DNA of 64,000 bases from Hetaerina americana (lineage: Eukaryota > Arthropoda > Insecta > Odonata > Calopterygidae). The translations under genes and the position numbers were made by a program. The notes under the pieces are model-generated. The model saw only the letters and a program-made list of their open reading frames with translations. It ran no database searches and was not told where the DNA came from. Each line of letters begins with the position of its first letter. Within the stretch, counting starts at the first letter, position 1. Of the stretch, positions 1 to 11,782 are shown one piece after another. The stretch lies in assembly GCA_022747635.1 (NCBI GenBank), contig JAKTNV010000003.1:11224911-11288910 (forward strand). Direction: 5' to 3'.

Positions 1-82
1 TATATATATATATATATATATATATAAACATATATATATATACATATATATACACACATATATTACAAATTTATATACATAT
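1..82. repeat. (TA)n microsatellite at window edge
   Basis: Alternating TA dinucleotides with a few CA interruptions. The tract runs off the start of the window, so its full length is unknown. Confidence 0.95.
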
Positions 83-179
83 ATGTGCTCATACATGTAA
101 CCCGGGCGAACTATCAACGATGTATCAGGAAAACTATTAACTTAAGAAAGTTTCAAAAGAGCTAAAAAGAATACATAGA

Positions 180-1620
180 AGAATTATTTGATAAAAATTA
201 TATGGCCAGCAAGGTTAAGACATTGTGTGAGAATGTGAGGTAAGTAGAAAGAGATTTAGAATTTTAGGCCTACTTGAAAAATATTGGTGAGATAGAAAGG
301 GCGTTAAGGGAATCAAAACAAATAAGGCTATAGGAATTTATATCATTCTCGCGGAACTACTTAACACCTAAGGAAAATGCGGGAGGAAGAATTTTTTATG
401 GACTAATGGGATGATCAGCATGGGTTCAGAAAAGGGAGACGCACGCGTAATGCCACAGTAGTAATGACATTACTATAACAAAGGATCATAGAATACAATA
501 GAGATGTATTGGTCCGTTTCGTAGATCCCAAGGAGGTGTTAAATAGAGTAAATTGGGTAGAGCTAATGAATTATTTGCCAATAAATGAGTACATTGCAGG
601 GATAATCCGCAACCTGTACATATTTCAGACAATTTGGGTGCGAGTAGCGGACGAAGAGTCGGAATGGACAGTGTTAGGAAGAAGGGTAAGAGAGGAGGTC
701 AATTATCACAAGTGTCTTCAACGTATAAGCGAGAGTAAATGGATATAGAGACATGAGAAAAACTGGAAATAAGAATGAAAGTCTATGGACTATTCATAGA
801 ACCCGTTAGGTTAGCGGATGATGAGGCTTTAGCTTGCCATTCATCGAAGTTGTGAGCATTGCTGAACACCTTAGAAAATCAGTGTTATGGGATTGGGAAG
901 AGAGTCAATGCAAACAAAAAAAATAACCACCGCAGTTATTAACCCAAAAGTCGGTTTAATAGGTAAGGTTAGAGCTTACATAGTACCGAAAAAGAAGGTT
1001 AAAATAAGAGCAGGTGGAACATTTTACCTATATCGGAAGTGTTATGGACCAAAATGGTCAAAGTAGATTGGGCATTAGAAGAACAATTGTGTAAGTCAAA
1101 AACACTTTCACAAGGAAGAGGGAATTTATGACAGGGACTTGAGAAAGGACGTTAACCAAAGGCTAGTCAAGTCTGTGATATGGTGCGTGATTTTGTACGG
1201 CGCGGGCAGGTGCTGCAAAGCAAATTGATAAGCATAGATTGGAGACTTTTGAGAGGTGGGTCTGAAAAAGGGTGGGAAAGGCGAAGTGCACTGTAAGTAA
1301 AACAAACGATGATGGGCTAAGCATGGTGGGGGAGGAGAAAAGATTGTTCGGATAAATCCAGAGGCAGGAAAAGCTGATAAGAAGAGTTTTGATTGGCGAT
1401 TGGATTTTAAAGCCTGAGATACAGGGAAGAACGTTAGTCAAACGAGGAAAAAGTGGAATTAGGATAGGGACGCCTGACGGTATGAAGGGAGGAAGGAAAC
1501 ATTTGGAACTGATGAAGCGTTTATTGTAGTGTCTGATGTCAGGTTGTGTTTCCTTTGGAAATGCAAAGAAATGCGAGTATATCTTTGTACCGTTGTTCAG
1601 TTTGTGTCCATCCAAGTCTT
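180..1620 (+). mobile_element. Decayed non-LTR retrotransposon (LINE family B), reverse transcriptase region
   Basis: The plus strand carries, in order but in shifting frames, recognisable pieces of a LINE reverse transcriptase. A pre-catalytic stretch lies near 280-345 (ERALRESKQ). A block reading HGFRKGRRTRNAT lies near 420-455, and a palm-domain block at 509-700 (FVDPKEVLNRVNW). The ADD catalytic motif is at 805-837 (VRLADDEALAC), and a C-terminal block at 1148-1201 reads QRLVKSVIWCVILYG. This order matches the common arthropod LINE proteins whose C-terminus continues into an ETWTLR block. Stops and frameshifts lie throughout, so it is a dead copy. The 5' endonuclease domain and the tail are not recognisable, so both ends are approximate. 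The clade is not resolved. A related fragment lies on the minus strand at 60.5-61.3 kb. Confidence 0.8.
509..748 (+). pseudogene. Reverse transcriptase palm fragment of LINE family B
   Basis: This is the longest surviving open stretch of the LINE copy (79 codons). It reads FVDPKEVLNRVNW, then RNLYIFQTIWVRVADEESEW, then GRRVREEV. It corresponds to the RT segment that in active relatives runs from an FVD-K-AFDRVNW block to a GRGVRQGC block. Here the Q-G-C of the latter is lost and the frame stops at 748. The protein would have made cDNA at the target site by target-primed reverse transcription. The catalytic ADD lies further on, at 805-837, in another frame. The fragment is not expected to be functional, and no promoter or start context supports translation. 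Confidence 0.75.
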
Positions 1621-1694
1621 ACCTAAAACGGTAGACTACCAATTATAATAATAATGTTTGTTTGTGAGCGCGCGTGTGCGCATTAACATCCCAA

Positions 1695-2110
1695 TCACAT
1701 ACGACCTCCCCCTACCACCCGTATCATACCACCCCTAGGTATCACCAACACAGCAGGGACTATGCCACCGTCCTCCGACGGAGGAGAGTCTTTGCGACGA
1801 GAGCGCGGCTTCCTCTACCCCTCCACCCACTCCGATCTTCTCTCTCCTCCCCAAAAACCATATCGCTGGATTCATCCGGCGCCGCTAGCAACCCGAGCCC
1901 ATGGGACATTTATCTCGCTTGCCATACCACCTCCCCTTCTTCTCCTCTTATACATCATTTTCTTATGCCTCAGCGCCAGGCTCAGAAATCCTCCGGCACC
2001 CACCCATCCCTGCAAACAGACCCGCCTCCCGTCAGACAAACGTAACGTTTGTTCGGGAGTTGGGGAATGCAGAAAAAAATGGCGTAGAAATGATTCCCGA
2101 GCAGAGGTGA
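1695..2110. other. GC-rich island, C-rich on plus strand
   Basis: The sequence is dominated by CCT and CAC runs on the plus strand and contrasts sharply with AT-rich flanks. It stays open in several overlapping frames on both strands, as expected for DNA poor in A and T, and no protein family is recognisable. Its function is unknown. Confidence 0.7.
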
Positions 2111-4255
2111 TTGAAAGTGAGTATTTGTTTTTCCCAAGCATTTTTTGATGTCATTGCACGATATGATACATTTTAATGAAAGTATAATTATAAATAGAGA
2201 TTTTCTTATGAATGAGTAAGTATATACCTAATTCTTTTTTCAATTTGCACATTCTCGGGTCTACGAATCTTTTTGAAATAATGAATGTTGATTCGGAGTA
2301 TTCATGGAAACAGGTTTTTCAAGCAAAATAATCGAATTTTAATTTTAAATGAAACACGTGAGATTCGTGGGATACCTCCGAAAATATTCAATTTACGAAT
2401 TGAGAATACCAAATGACACTACTTCATTGTGTTGAGCTATCATGATATTTTCTAAACCCTAAAACTCATTTGATATAAACGCAAAATTAAATGCAAAACT
2501 TAACTTTCGCCCAAATTATTTACTCAGTGTACGATATTTGGATGCTGCATATTTTTTTTTATTTTTGCAGCCACACCGACGATTCCGAATACCAAATTGG
2601 GATCCAAATAAAACAAAAACGCTGCGGATTCAAGGTTTTGTTAATAAAGTGAACCCAATTTCGAATGAGTTGAAATGAATTTATTCCGCTGAATTTTTTT
2701 ATATCACCAGGATAATTGGAATACTCACAAGGTTAATTTTATTTGAGTAGGTACACGATAAAGTTGCTTGCAAAGTACTGAATCACCCATCATCAACTTG
2801 CCCAAAACCGTTAATTATTAACTCCCAACTATTAGCCAAAGAGAAATTGTCGAATTAAAATGAACAGTTTGGTTCGTTTAACTTAGCAAGGAGATAATAT
2901 GAAAAAGGCGGGCATTAACCATGACGCTTTTCCTGAAGGCCGTTTTGAACTCCAATCTGCTATTTCACTGAGGGAATAAGCACAGCGGAAATTTTCAAAC
3001 CTGTTAAAATCAAGAATATTCTCAATACTTTTTAGAAGGCAACCTGGTGGCTTACATACCCAAATATAGAGCTGGATAGTCGTATTTTTCATTCTCAGTA
3101 GCGTTATCGTTGTAAATTTTATTTTCAAGCCTATTATAAAATTAATAAGGCGTTGAACAGAATTCAACATCGGTAAGTAAAGGTATGTCTGCGTGAGGCA
3201 AACAACTTTGGCTGATAAAAGGGAAAACTGAAAAAATAGCAAAACTCGTAATAAAACTCAAAAGTTTTAAGGAGCAGATAAAACTAAGATTATATAAGTA
3301 CACACTTCATATATGGCTGCTTTTTAAGATACACAGCGTATGTAAGTGGATCAACAAAGTCAAAATTGTATGGAAAAGGAATACTATGATCTTCACTTGT
3401 ACGATATCCCTAGCTAGATAGCTACATTAGTCTAGGTTTTAAAATTTGAAACCAAGAGAGTTCACAAACAGAAATAGCTCTCCATGAATGTTTCCCTTGC
3501 TTGGAATCTTTCGTAACGTTTCCGCTTCACTATACCCATAGAATATGTATGATTTACCTAGATTTAGAGATCAGAGGCTACCACATTTTGAGAAGGGTGA
3601 GGGATGGAGACACAATTGTATGGACCAATATTATTTCGCATAAATAATACATAGTTAATTAGCAGATGATAGAATTGTTACAGGACGATTAGGAAGGATC
3701 CTAAATTTAAGGGTAAAATTGTTCACTGGAGAACTAGAATGAAGAGATAAACATTACGTACAAAGTACTGCGAAGTGAAGATGCGATTACGCTGGCGCTG
3801 AACGAAATAAATAGAACTGAGGGAATTATGAATGAAGAACTACCGTACATGGAGGTTACAGGGCGAGTTAGCAAAATTGCAGAATGGATTATGAAGAATA
3901 TAGTAAGGCATGAATTAATGAAATCTGAAATGGGCACTGTAGGAGATAAAGAGGTTTAGCTTGCTACTTGTACATGGCACCAATAATTGGCATTACTGGA
4001 GCTTTTTTATCTTGGGGAAGTGGTTTTATGAGAAAAAGTGCAATAGGAAAGCGTTCAAGGCTCACGGCTGATTTATGGAATATATTTTTAAGGTCGTATT
4101 CATGGAAGGCCGGATGCCGGCGGAGAAAAAAAGTAAGGTGCTCCGTTTCCATCATCAGTCAAGGAAAGCGGAAAAGTAAATCGCTCGGGCTAATTAGCAA
4201 GAAGCGATCTCCCGCCCCGAGACGAGGAGCCCCGCAGTGAATTGACTTACACTAC
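2111..4255. other. AT-rich unique DNA, nothing recognised
   Basis: I see no gene, RNA or repeat here. A 119-codon minus-strand frame at 2883-3242 and a 90-codon plus-strand frame at 3968-4240 resemble no family I know and lack gene-like context. Confidence 0.5.
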
Positions 4256-4965
4256 TTCCCGTATAAACACCTATCTACTCTTGAAATTTGCTCCGTCCCC
4301 AAACCCCCTTCCTCCCCCCTCATATCCCGCACTCACGCACACGCGATCCCCAACGCCGCCTCCTCATCTCTCCCGCCCTTCCCCCCCCACCCGTCCCCTC
4401 CAGCCTCCGATCCGCAGGACCCTTCCCCGAGGACCCGGAAAACCACAACCGCCCCCTCCTCATCCCCTCGCTTCGCACACCCCGGACACATCCCTCCCTC
4501 GCCCCGCTCCCACCCCCGCCTCACACTGGATGCCTCGTGCCCTCCGCCCTCCCCATCGCAACCCCCTTCAGGAGAGTAGGGCTTCATTCGCCGACACATA
4601 TTTGTCATTGTTCCAGGAGTCATCATTCAAAAACGTGGGCGGGAGAGGGATCGGGGGCAGGGAAGGGGGCAGGGCAGGGGGAGGGGGTCAGAGTGGTGTG
4701 GGGAGAAGGGTCGAGGGAAGGGAGCGTGGTGTGGGGGGGACGGATGCCCCCAGGGGGACGGGCGAAAACGGACAGCGGTAGCAGGGTGGTGGGGGAGAGA
4801 GTGAGGGGAGGGGTTTTGGGAGCATGTGAAAACGGCCGCCGGGGGGAGTGGGAGGGTGGATTTTAGGGGCGGGATGCAGGAGGCAGCGGAGGGAGTGCGA
4901 GAGGATGGGTGAGATTGGGGGTAGTTGGACAGGGGTGGGTGCCTATGGGGAAAGTCGCATTACTT
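4256..4965. other. GC-rich island with C-to-G skew flip
   Basis: About 4290-4570 is C-rich on the plus strand. From about 4632 to 4960 the same strand is G-rich with many runs of three to five G. The flip lies in a short mixed-composition stretch around 4580-4630. The G-rich half has the spacing of G-runs expected of G-quadruplex-forming DNA. The open frames of 180-190 codons here have no recognisable domain. Confidence 0.75.
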
Positions 4966-6117
4966 TGGGCAATGTGTCCTGTTTGGGTGGTGTGGGAGGG
5001 AGTCAAGATGATTAGGGATGAGTGAGGGATGAGCTTGTGACCAATACCGAAGCGGAAATTGGTTGGACACGGAAATTAGTGAAGTCTATGGCAATGTTTC
5101 ATAGCCTAATAGGTACTCGGCAATGACGGGGTGGATTATCTTCATTCTACGTACTCATTACAGCCTCGGCCTCCCCGCCAACCTACTCCCAAGTTTTTTT
5201 TTGCCGGTGACGGATCAGTTTACATCCGCCTCTACAATAACGATGCATGATGTTCAATATTTTATTTCCTTGACGCAATGGGTGGGAAATATTTTTCCCC
5301 CAGATTTCGGATTACATCGATTTCTATCGATGCTGGGATTATTTTGATAAGATCAGAGGGCACGAGGACACTTTGTCAATATATATGCCACGAGGGCAGT
5401 CAAAATAAATATGTTTTGGGAGCTCGCCTCTATCCGGAAATCAATATGGAGATAATATTTGCGAGCATTATTTATATCGCCTATCTAAATTCGAACCTTT
5501 ATCTCTCGGGCAATATTGACGGACGAGAGTGAACATTTGAATCTGCGTGTTGATAAGGAAGCGGAAGAAAAGCGAAGCGTGAGCACGCTCATAGTGGGGA
5601 CCATGTGGCGATGGTGAGATGATTGTCTGTTCTACAGAATTATGTTCGCACCGCAATGATTTGGTGACACCCTTCCTTATTTCGGTGTTCTACGTTTTAA
5701 ATAACATTTTGACAATAAAAATGTAGCGTCAATCACAAAAAAATCACTAAATATTCTTTAATATATTGTTGCATTCTAGTCAGGGTTTTATTTCAAATAA
5801 ATATTTAATGTTCCAAATATTTTCTCTGAAATAAATCAATATTTTCACTTATTTTAATTGTATTTTTGGAACATATAATAGGTCAACCATCTGATCCATT
5901 TAATGCACATTTATCGTATAATAGTTTCAAAGACATTTAGACATTCGAAATACTCTCTTGAAAATTAATAAGGCATTCTTTTTTCATTTGATAAACGCTA
6001 TAAATTTTTTTAGATTTCAAAAATATTACACTTATAGATATTTTCAATACATTAAAAAAACTTGACGTTAAAAATAAACTTTTTATTTTAATAAGATTGA
6101 TTTCAAATGTTAAGTAG
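4966..6117. other. Unique DNA, nothing recognised
   Basis: Composition falls back to AT-rich after the island, and 5690-6117 is very AT-rich. No coding, RNA or repeat signal was recognised. Confidence 0.5.
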
Positions 6118-6240
6118 CCTTTACATACATAATTACTAGCAAGGGCGTGTGGTGGGGTGTGTCAGAGCATCAGCCTTACATGCACTTGTATACATGTTAA
6201 CTCACATGAAACACTCGCGCACATAAATCCCGATGTACCA
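6118..6240 (-). mobile_element. Diverged LINE family A 3' tail copy
   Basis: The core GCAAGGGCGTGTGGTGGG near 6138-6156 is followed by a TGTGTCAGA variant of the usual TGTTAGGA. Next comes CA/TG-rich DNA like the family A 3' UTR. The tail faces left, so the element lies on the minus strand. The tail itself is eroded. Confidence 0.6.
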
Positions 6241-7059
6241 CAGGCAATAATTTTAACACCGGACCAATTTATCAAATTATAATATATTCAATTTAACTTG
6301 ATATTTTCGGGCTCTTGAGTACGATGCTGTTATGTTTGCGTATCATGCGAGGGAAGAGTGAGTACTTTGAATCTGTCTGTGACGGTACTTATCTCACTTA
6401 TTTTATTCCGGTGTTCGAATCTACCGATATAATTTGGTGCCATTATAATCCCATCCGTTTCGACAGGAAACTCATGTCTCCAGCGCCTTTCTCTGCATTA
6501 CCGTATCACGTCGACAATCAAGAGGATCCGGGTCTTAATACTCCAGCATACCCGTTACGCTTACTAACTCATCGCAGGAACGTTCAACCAAACTACTAGA
6601 CTTTTCCAGAATCTTATTTGAATCTATGATTATCATTATCTCCAATGAATCTAAGATACCACGTACTGTAACTACAGTCTAACTAAAGCAAAGTAACGCC
6701 CCTCTCGATTACTTACACGTTTAATGTTCCTACAAGTCTTCAAATGAAACTTCTTAAGGCTAATCCGCGAACTTTTCTAACGCCTGTGCCCCATGGAAAT
6801 TTGTGCTGATACGCTTCAAAAGCTTGCGATGAAAAAAACCAATTCAAAATAGCCAGCTCTAATAACGACTTATGGCATAAATATATAACATGGAATTGAT
6901 CAGAAATACAAAAATGGGAGTTTTATATCAAAAAACACATTCCAAATTTTTCATCTCCTCAATGTCCATTCTAAACGTGTATCCGTTTTAAACATCAGTT
7001 GATTTTTCATTGATTTACGTTCTATGAGCCAGGATTGCATACTCTATATTGCCACATAT
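6241..7059. other. Unique DNA, nothing recognised
   Basis: No gene, RNA or repeat was recognised. A 94-codon frame at 6315-6599 has no recognisable motif. Confidence 0.45.
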
Positions 7060-7190
7060 GTGAGTTGGTGAGCGTGTGCTTGTGTGTGAGCGCATATATC
7101 TATTCGTTGTTACAAAACAAGTGAATATTTATTTATAAATGGTCATTTAGTTGACACCACCTGCCGCATGACCCTACGGTGGCTTCAACA
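7060..7190 (+). mobile_element. Diverged LINE family A 3' tail copy
   Basis: TG-rich UTR-like sequence (7070-7100) is followed by TGACACCACCTGCCGCATGA and a CCTACGGTGGCTT stretch (7151-7185). This matches the plus-oriented form of the tag with several substitutions. The GATGTA tail is missing. Confidence 0.45.
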
Positions 7191-8059
7191 CTAGAAACAG
7201 GTTGCAATGCTGAAAATAGATGATTTCAGATGCTAGATTTTGCGAAAGAAGCTAAAGAATACGAATAGGTCATGATGTTCTTGCAAACTTCATTCGAATG
7301 TCTGTGGTACCAATTATTCGAAGAGTCCAAGCGATTTTTTTCTAGAAAATGTATCCAAAATTCATCTGGATTGCCAAGATGAACGAGAAGTCAGGTGCAC
7401 GGGGCTCCGACCTGAATAATATTTTTCAAAGTGTTCTAATTATAATAAAACCATCTGAAATGAGCACCACGTGCTTCATAGGCAGCGTTTTTATGCTCCC
7501 TCCTGTCATTCACCAACGTAGCGGCTCTAAATCAAAATTAATTTAAAAAAAACATTTATCATCTGTATGAGGAAGGCCCGTGAGAAAGTGGAGCAAAAAG
7601 TTGGTCGCCTTTGAGACTTGATACTGGAGACTTTTGGTGAAAACCTGTTGACAGGCAAAGAGACAAATAAGCAGCATACAGAAAAATATAAGATAATACA
7701 GAGGATTCTTCAGGAACGAAAAAAACTTGAATTTGGCAGAGTAAAATTCGTATCGTGTAAAATGGAAGAAGACCACCAAGGGATTCCCAGAGAGGAAAGT
7801 TAAGGGTTAGACAAATTAAGACAAATATGAAAACTAGTGGATAGTACGAATTAAAGAAATTATCATGGAATAGAGAAGAACGTAGTGCTGCCGCCAGCAA
7901 GGTAATAAAGAAAGAACTCGACGTATGTGGGCTACGGAGAAGACCTATCCTCAGGGGAAGAAGATTTTAAATTTCATTTTCATGTGTTCATGGATACAAT
8001 CATAATATAGTAAATCTGAAGCAATTGAAGTGGCAAAATATATATCTCCCCGCAATTAA
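7191..8059. other. Unique DNA, nothing recognised
   Basis: This stretch is A-rich. Short open frames on both strands (for example 7559-7900 minus) show no recognisable motif. Part of 7560-8000 could be older transposon DNA, but I cannot support that. Confidence 0.4.
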
Positions 8060-8321
8060 ATGATGCAGGAAAGATAGATACAGGGTATTTTGATTAGCAA
8101 TTGGATGTTAGTTGCTAGTATACCTTAGTTTCTTGCATATTTATAGCATGTAGGTAAGGTACAATGGGTTTTGAATGAGTATATACGTCTCCGTGGGTGT
8201 GAATGGCATGCATTTGTTAGTTTTGCATGTGGTTTTCTTCTGTTTTACGGGTGGTGTCCTAACACCCCCCGCCAAACACCAATACGGAGGCTTGCAAGGT
8301 AATGTGTAGATGTAGATGTTG
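8060..8321 (+). mobile_element. LINE family A 3' UTR and tail, 5'-truncated
   Basis: The stretch matches the 3' UTR of the longer copy ending at 12276. Shared pieces are GCTAGTATA, TTTTGCATGTGGTT and GGGTGGTGTCCTAACACC, then a modified CCACACGCC...GGCTTGC segment. It ends in a TGTAGATGTAGATG tail at 8305-8320. No reverse transcriptase sequence is recognisable upstream. Confidence 0.75.
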
Positions 8322-8882
8322 AAGACTATGACAGAGAGGATAACTTTAGGCAAACGAGGAAGGCGTGGGAATCGTAAATGGATGTTGGACGGAATAAAAT
8401 GAGAAAGGAAGTGTGCGGAATTGAGAAGGAGCATATTGCAATGTACACATCATGTTGTGTTTGGTTGGGAAAGTCAAGAGAGTTATCGTTGGGGCGTTGG
8501 GTAGCTTGAGTTCATCCAAAACGTAGCTTAACAGGTAGGATACAGAAAATAGTAATTGATAAAAAACTTGAAATTAGTAGGGATCTGTTTGATAACGAGT
8601 CTGACCTAAAGCATTAAAGAATACAACGGCGTTATATATGGAAAAACGACTTACTAATTAATGAGAAACTACGCACTGGAATTCTGGAGGATATTTTCAA
8701 TTTACACTGCATTAATTTACATTCTATATGGAAGCTACCAGAAACGACCGAATGCCACGTTTATCAAAAATCCCCTCTGCAAATTCACTCCGTATATGAG
8801 TTGAAATTTCCAGTATATAGTTTTCCTCAATGTTGAGTCGCAAAAAAATGGTGAACACTAATAAATTTTTATAACTACAACT
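8322..8882. other. Unique DNA, nothing recognised
   Basis: AT-rich, with no signal recognised on either strand. Confidence 0.45.
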
Positions 8883-8990
8883 TAATCTACACAATACCCC
8901 GGAAGCAGCCGCAAGAGCGTGTGACGTGGGGTGTTAGATTACAGAGCCACAGAAGCGTATATGTTTATGCAAAAACCCTTTTAACTTACG
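8883..8990 (-). mobile_element. LINE family A 3' tail copy
   Basis: AATCTACACAATACCCCGGA is followed by GCAGCCGCAAGAGCGTGTG and GGGGTGTTAGATTACA, the minus-oriented form of the tag. The TA-rich DNA to its right resembles the family UTR. Confidence 0.7.
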
Positions 8991-9368
8991 TACATGCATG
9001 CAAATACATAAATGTATATACTTTACGTAAAAATGGACTAACACTGATATTCTGCGCAGGCAACTGATGGAACTCTTGAATGAATATGCTCCTAAAGGAA
9101 AATTTAGGCAAATATGTGGAGCACTGATAGCTGTTTGAACATACTTTCCCATCACCCAATATAACTGGGAGAGTAATAATAAAAAACGCATTTTAAGTGC
9201 ATTAGGGACGTATAACGACAGTTGGTGAATCCACACCGATGATTGAAATTGACAGCAGAACTAATTGATGTAAGGAATCATTTTTCCCTCGCGCAATACT
9301 AGGTTACAAAGTGCGAAAAATAACTTACGAAAAATCAATTCATAATTATTCTAATTGCTGGTAAACTA
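8991..9368. other. Unique DNA, nothing recognised
   Basis: AT-rich sequence lying between two tag copies that point away from each other. A 100-codon minus-strand frame at 8934-9236 has no recognisable motif. Confidence 0.4.
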
Positions 9369-9407
9369 TAATACCCTGGCACACGCCCTCGCAGCGGCCT
9401 GCATGGA
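9369..9407 (+). mobile_element. Short LINE family A 3' end fragment
   Basis: ATACCCTGGCACACGCCCTC followed by GCAGCGGCCTGCATGG is the plus-oriented tag. It lacks both the GGTGTCC part and the GATGTA tail, so only a fragment remains. Confidence 0.6.
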
Positions 9408-9929
9408 AAATCGTATTTCAGATACTTTAGTAGGAAAACCAGAAATCTACTATATTTACTGATTCACACCAGAGTATTGCACGTAAATGGAACAAACTAT
9501 CATCAATTATCTCAAAATTGGCAAGCACACAATTATTAAATATGTAACTCTTAGTCTTGCCATCGCTCAATTAGATAAGGCTATCATTTCTTTCGCTCGC
9601 ACATTTCTTGGAAGTGTTAAAAACGTCATCATCACCCTCTTCCACCCCTTCTCTGAGACACTTTCAGCTCTGTCATCCCTTCGCGTCCCCCGAACACAAA
9701 CTCGTCGATTATTTTGAATTCCGAGTGGATGACGATGAAATCCCATAACGAAGTGCGACCAATCGGACCAACGGACATAAAATTTCGACCGAAAAAGTAC
9801 CGACCGAAGACGGAGCGACCAAACCTTTAGGCACCGGAATCGCAGACAACGGTCGCCGATGATTAAGACATCGACCTCCCATGATCCATCCACGGGAGGA
9901 GCATGAACGAAATGCGTGCGTGCTCTCTT

Positions 9930-10500
9930 GTGCAGGGGGAAAGAAAAAAGTCGGAATGGACTTGCCTCTCCCAACCTCCCGCTCTCTTCTTGCCATCCTC
10001 CTCGTCCGCTCTCCCTCCCTCCGGGAGACCCCCTGGGAGGGCGAAAGCCTCACCTCCCTTCTCCAGCCCCCCGCGGGCCATCCCTACGCCCCCCCTCGGT
10101 GCCGGACGGGGAACAGCGCCGGGTCCCCCGGAGGGTGGCGGCTGGGCGGCGACGGTTTGTGGGGATTCCGGGCAGCAGGAGGAGGAGGTCTCTAAGGTCC
10201 GGCCGTAGGCGGGAAGGGAGGGGTTCGGGAAGGGGGAGGCGTGACGTTGGAGAATAGGAGGAGAACGTCGGGAGGACGAGGGAAGAGGAGGGGGAGATTG
10301 AGATGGTTTGGACCTTGGTCCCTATGGCAGGCCCTGATTATTCCCGGGCGCCCACCACTCTCTCTCCCCATTTCACTCCTTCCTTCTTCCTCTTCCCTCT
10401 GCCTATTTCCTCTCTCACTGTCTTCCTCGTTTTCTCTTCTTCCCTCCAATCCGTATCTCGCTCCCCCGTGCCATTTGATCCTCTAGGTTGGTCGAGAGCA
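9930..10500. other. GC-rich island with two skew flips
   Basis: On the plus strand, about 9960-10120 is C-rich, 10120-10310 is G-rich and 10340-10490 is C/T-rich. Overlapping frames of 70-114 codons on both strands are a by-product of composition. Flanking 9420-9930 and 10500-10850 hold nothing I recognise. Confidence 0.7.
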
Positions 10501-11026
10501 CTGCCCCCTCTCCGTTGGTCGCCGTCACTGTTCAAATTTCTGGAGACTAAGGGGAAAGAACCTAGTCGCAATCTCCATTTATTTGCTAACGTTAGTAAAT
10601 TCTGCTGCTAAGAGTTTCCCTCTTCGCGCTTCTAAGTCTCCTAGTTTTGAATGTTAAGTTTAATGACCGGTACTCGATTCAAGGGCGCGTGGCAGCACTA
10701 TATTTTAATTTCTTTTTACAGCCCATCGATGTCCGAAAATTCTATTTCTTCTTCAAATGGGTTTCCCGGAACAGATCCCCATGAGACTTAACCTCGATAA
10801 ATAAAGCGTCTAATGTCATAAAAAGTTATAATATACACTGGATAGAATTTTTAAACCGCGTAGCCACAAAACCAAAAATTTGGACGTGTCATGAGGTGTT
10901 ATGTACCAAAGAAGGAGATTGTATCTGCAGATTTAAACGCAATATCGGATTGGTGCAAGGAATGGGGATTAGTACTGAAGCAAATGAGCAGTTGTGAAAT
11001 TTTGGGGAAAAATAAGTGATGAGTAG

Positions 11027-11411
11027 TACATCTACATCTACACCTACTTAATACCCCGCAAGCCACCGCAAGGGCGTGTGGCGGGGGGTGTTAGGACACC
11101 ACCCGTAATTTAGAAAAGAAAAAAAAACCGCATGCAATAACCACAAAATCATACATCCACAAAAAAAACATGGCATACATTCATGCATGAACACTTACAC
11201 CCCACACATGCAAACACTCAAACTGCATATTACATAAACATGCACCTGAAAGTATACCTAACAGCTTTGCAGTGTTTTACTTTGCTCCGACTTGTAAATT
11301 CAATGTATTCAATATTTCTAAAGTGACTTCGGTTTCTTACTATTATGATTTCTGATTGTTCGGGGAAAGAATGAGTATTTGTACCGATCTGTCCTGGAAT
11401 CTATCTCCCTT
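11027..11411 (-). mobile_element. Nested 5'-truncated LINE family A copy, antiparallel to host copy
   Basis: Read on the minus strand, it begins with the last codons of the family (RYKYSF-like, near 11370-11400). It continues through the CA/TG-rich 3' UTR and ends with the tag at 11049-11090 and a repeated CTACAT (minus GATGTA) tail at 11027-11045. It matches the copy at 31556-32001 closely over its whole length. It lies inside the host LINE between the EILGKNK and VSVLATDDQ parts of the RT. Candidate imperfect target duplications are GAAAAATAAGTGA on the left and GAAATAATGAAAA on the right. Confidence 0.85.
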
Positions 11412-11428
11412 ATTTTTAGCAAAGAAAT

Positions 11429-11782
11429 AATGAAAAAGAGGTTTCAGTGTTAGCTACGGATGATCAAGTAAAATGTTTGGAGGTATTCCCAACACCATGC
11501 CTTTCGTGGGGAGCACATATCAGGGGAATATACGGATCCGCCTAAAATAAACTCGGGTTCATTAAATATGTGGTGGGGAAATGTTATGAGAAAGTTAAAG
11601 AGAGGTGTTATTTCGCTTTAGTTAGGCCACATCTGGAATACGCCACAAGTATTTGGGATCCTTGGGAGAAAGAGTTGATAAAAGAATTACATAAAAGTTC
11701 AGAGAAAATCCGCCTAATTCTGAAAATTGTTACGATAAAAAGACGAGCGTTGCAGAGGAATTATCGGCAGGGAGCCACTTGA
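11429..11782 (+). pseudogene. Reverse transcriptase C-terminal segment, LINE family A
   Basis: This is a single reading frame with one internal stop (near 11545). It carries LSWGAHIRGIYGSA, KLGFIKYVVGKC, KERCYFALVRPHLEYA and TSIWDPWEKELI. These correspond to the thumb and post-palm region of CR1/Jockey-like reverse transcriptases, in which an arginine-rich R-A-RFV block normally follows. Here that block is degraded (KIRLILKIV), and the frame ends soon after. Beyond 11782 the coding similarity continues in other frames, with DRYKN near 11925, up to the 3' UTR. It is a remnant with no expected activity. Confidence 0.8.

Noticed and set aside
2883..3242. 119-codon minus-strand frame
   Set aside because: No recognisable motif, no start or splice context, and within the chance range for AT-rich DNA of this length.
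3655..3720. Possible reverse transcriptase ADD motif (LADDRIVTG)
   Set aside because: The flanking translation does not continue to match RT blocks in any frame, so a third LINE cannot be supported.
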